Positions 5,925-6,072 of a stretch of DNA of 6,072 bases are shown here, piece after piece. The stretch is taken from assembly GCA_900544815.1 (NCBI GenBank), contig UQWT01000081.1:1-6072 (forward strand), given 5' to 3'. The stretch is from an uncultured Bacteroidales bacterium (lineage in GTDB: Bacteria > Bacteroidota > Bacteroidia > Bacteroidales > UBA932). Position numbers and translations under genes: made by a program. Position 1 is the stretch's first letter. Each line of letters begins with the position of its first letter. Below the pieces are notes generated by a model that saw only the letters and a list, made by a program, of their open reading frames with translations, was not told the origin of the DNA and did no database searches.

Positions 5925-5996
5925 CTACTTACCTATCTGCGCCTCTAAAAACTCTGCGGCATCCGCTACACAGTCGTTGCAGGCTCTAAGCACCTT
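5925..5996 (-). pseudogene. 3' fragment of a second C_GCAxxG_C_C gene
   Basis: Only the last 23 codons remain (KVLRACNDCVADAAEFLEAQ, then IGK, stop TAG). They are identical to the intact protein at 2368-2751 except for the final residue (Lys instead of Glu). The 5' part, with the GYNCAQ and GMGC motifs, is missing; sequence from 5997 to 6072 is unrelated. It sits upstream of the second membrane-protein copy exactly as in the intact operon. Confidence 0.88.
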
Positions 5997-6072
5997 GACT
6001 ATCACTAGAAAGGCTTGACAGATTTGAGTACGATTAACTAATTCGTTTTACACTCTTAATATAGGTTCACTA
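5997..6072. other. Unassigned sequence beyond the repeat boundary
   Basis: No open frame, tRNA-like fold or recognisable motif is seen in these 76 AT-rich bases, which begin immediately at the truncation point of the second C_GCAxxG copy. The window is too short here to say what was joined to the fragment. Confidence 0.5.

Larger units (their letters stand above)
5566..5996. repeat. Long direct repeat, copy 2, ending abruptly in the C_GCAxxG gene
   Basis: This is the second copy of 2011-2439, same orientation, about 3.56 kb downstream, roughly 90% identical by eye. It begins just past the promoter of the XRE regulator and ends sharply after AAGCACCTT at 5996, inside the coding sequence of the C_GCAxxG gene, beyond which the sequence is unrelated to copy 1. 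Confidence 0.92.

Noticed and set aside
5997..6072. Possible tRNA or attachment site at the right edge of the repeat
   Set aside because: No cloverleaf arms or matching direct repeat at the left boundary near 2011 could be found.

Overview
The window reads as AT-rich chromosomal DNA from a member of the Bacteroidota, probably a gut or oral Bacteroides/Prevotella-type organism. Three things support this. Start codons lack Shine-Dalgarno sequences. Three gene starts are preceded by exact matches to the Bacteroidota -7 promoter box TAnnTTTG. The gene families fit: a lipoprotein serpin, a C10-type protease prodomain, a C_GCAxxG_C_C redox protein, an AAA/DUF4143 ATPase and an XRE antitoxin-like regulator. 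The genus cannot be fixed from the sequence alone.

Layout. Positions 1-1110 (minus) hold a lipoprotein serpin cut by the window edge just before its reactive-centre loop. Directly upstream on the same strand (1160-1824) is a broken gene with a lipoprotein signal and the prodomain of a streptopain/interpain-like C10 cysteine protease. It carries an in-frame stop and a frameshift and ends where the catalytic domain should begin. Positions 2052-2751 (minus) form a two-gene unit, a C_GCAxxG_C_C protein followed by a small two-helix membrane protein. It has a long leader containing a perfect 14-bp inverted repeat inside a possible 22-codon ORF. Positions 3098-4453 (plus) encode an AAA ATPase with a PD-(D/E)xK-like C-terminus, driven by a textbook Bacteroidota promoter that leaves almost no 5' leader. 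Positions 4696-5489 (minus) hold a decayed two-gene module resembling a toxin-antitoxin system. Its XRE regulator is split by a frameshift in an (AG)5 tract, its small downstream partner has collapsed, and a near-perfect 22-bp palindrome lies between promoter and start codon. Positions 5566-5996 are a second, roughly 90% identical copy of the small membrane-protein gene plus the last 23 codons of the C_GCAxxG gene.

Interpretation. The 430-bp direct repeats at 2011-2439 and 5566-5996 bracket the intact C_GCAxxG gene, the ATPase and the toxin-antitoxin-like module. This makes the stretch look like a diverged duplication with accessory cargo between the copies. Several genes are decaying while the serpin, the ATPase, the redox protein and both membrane-protein copies stay open. 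No convincing wholly new system is seen. The most testable leads are the possible slippage switch with operator in the regulator, the leader ORF/hairpin upstream of the redox gene, and the serpin next to a protease prodomain without its catalytic domain.
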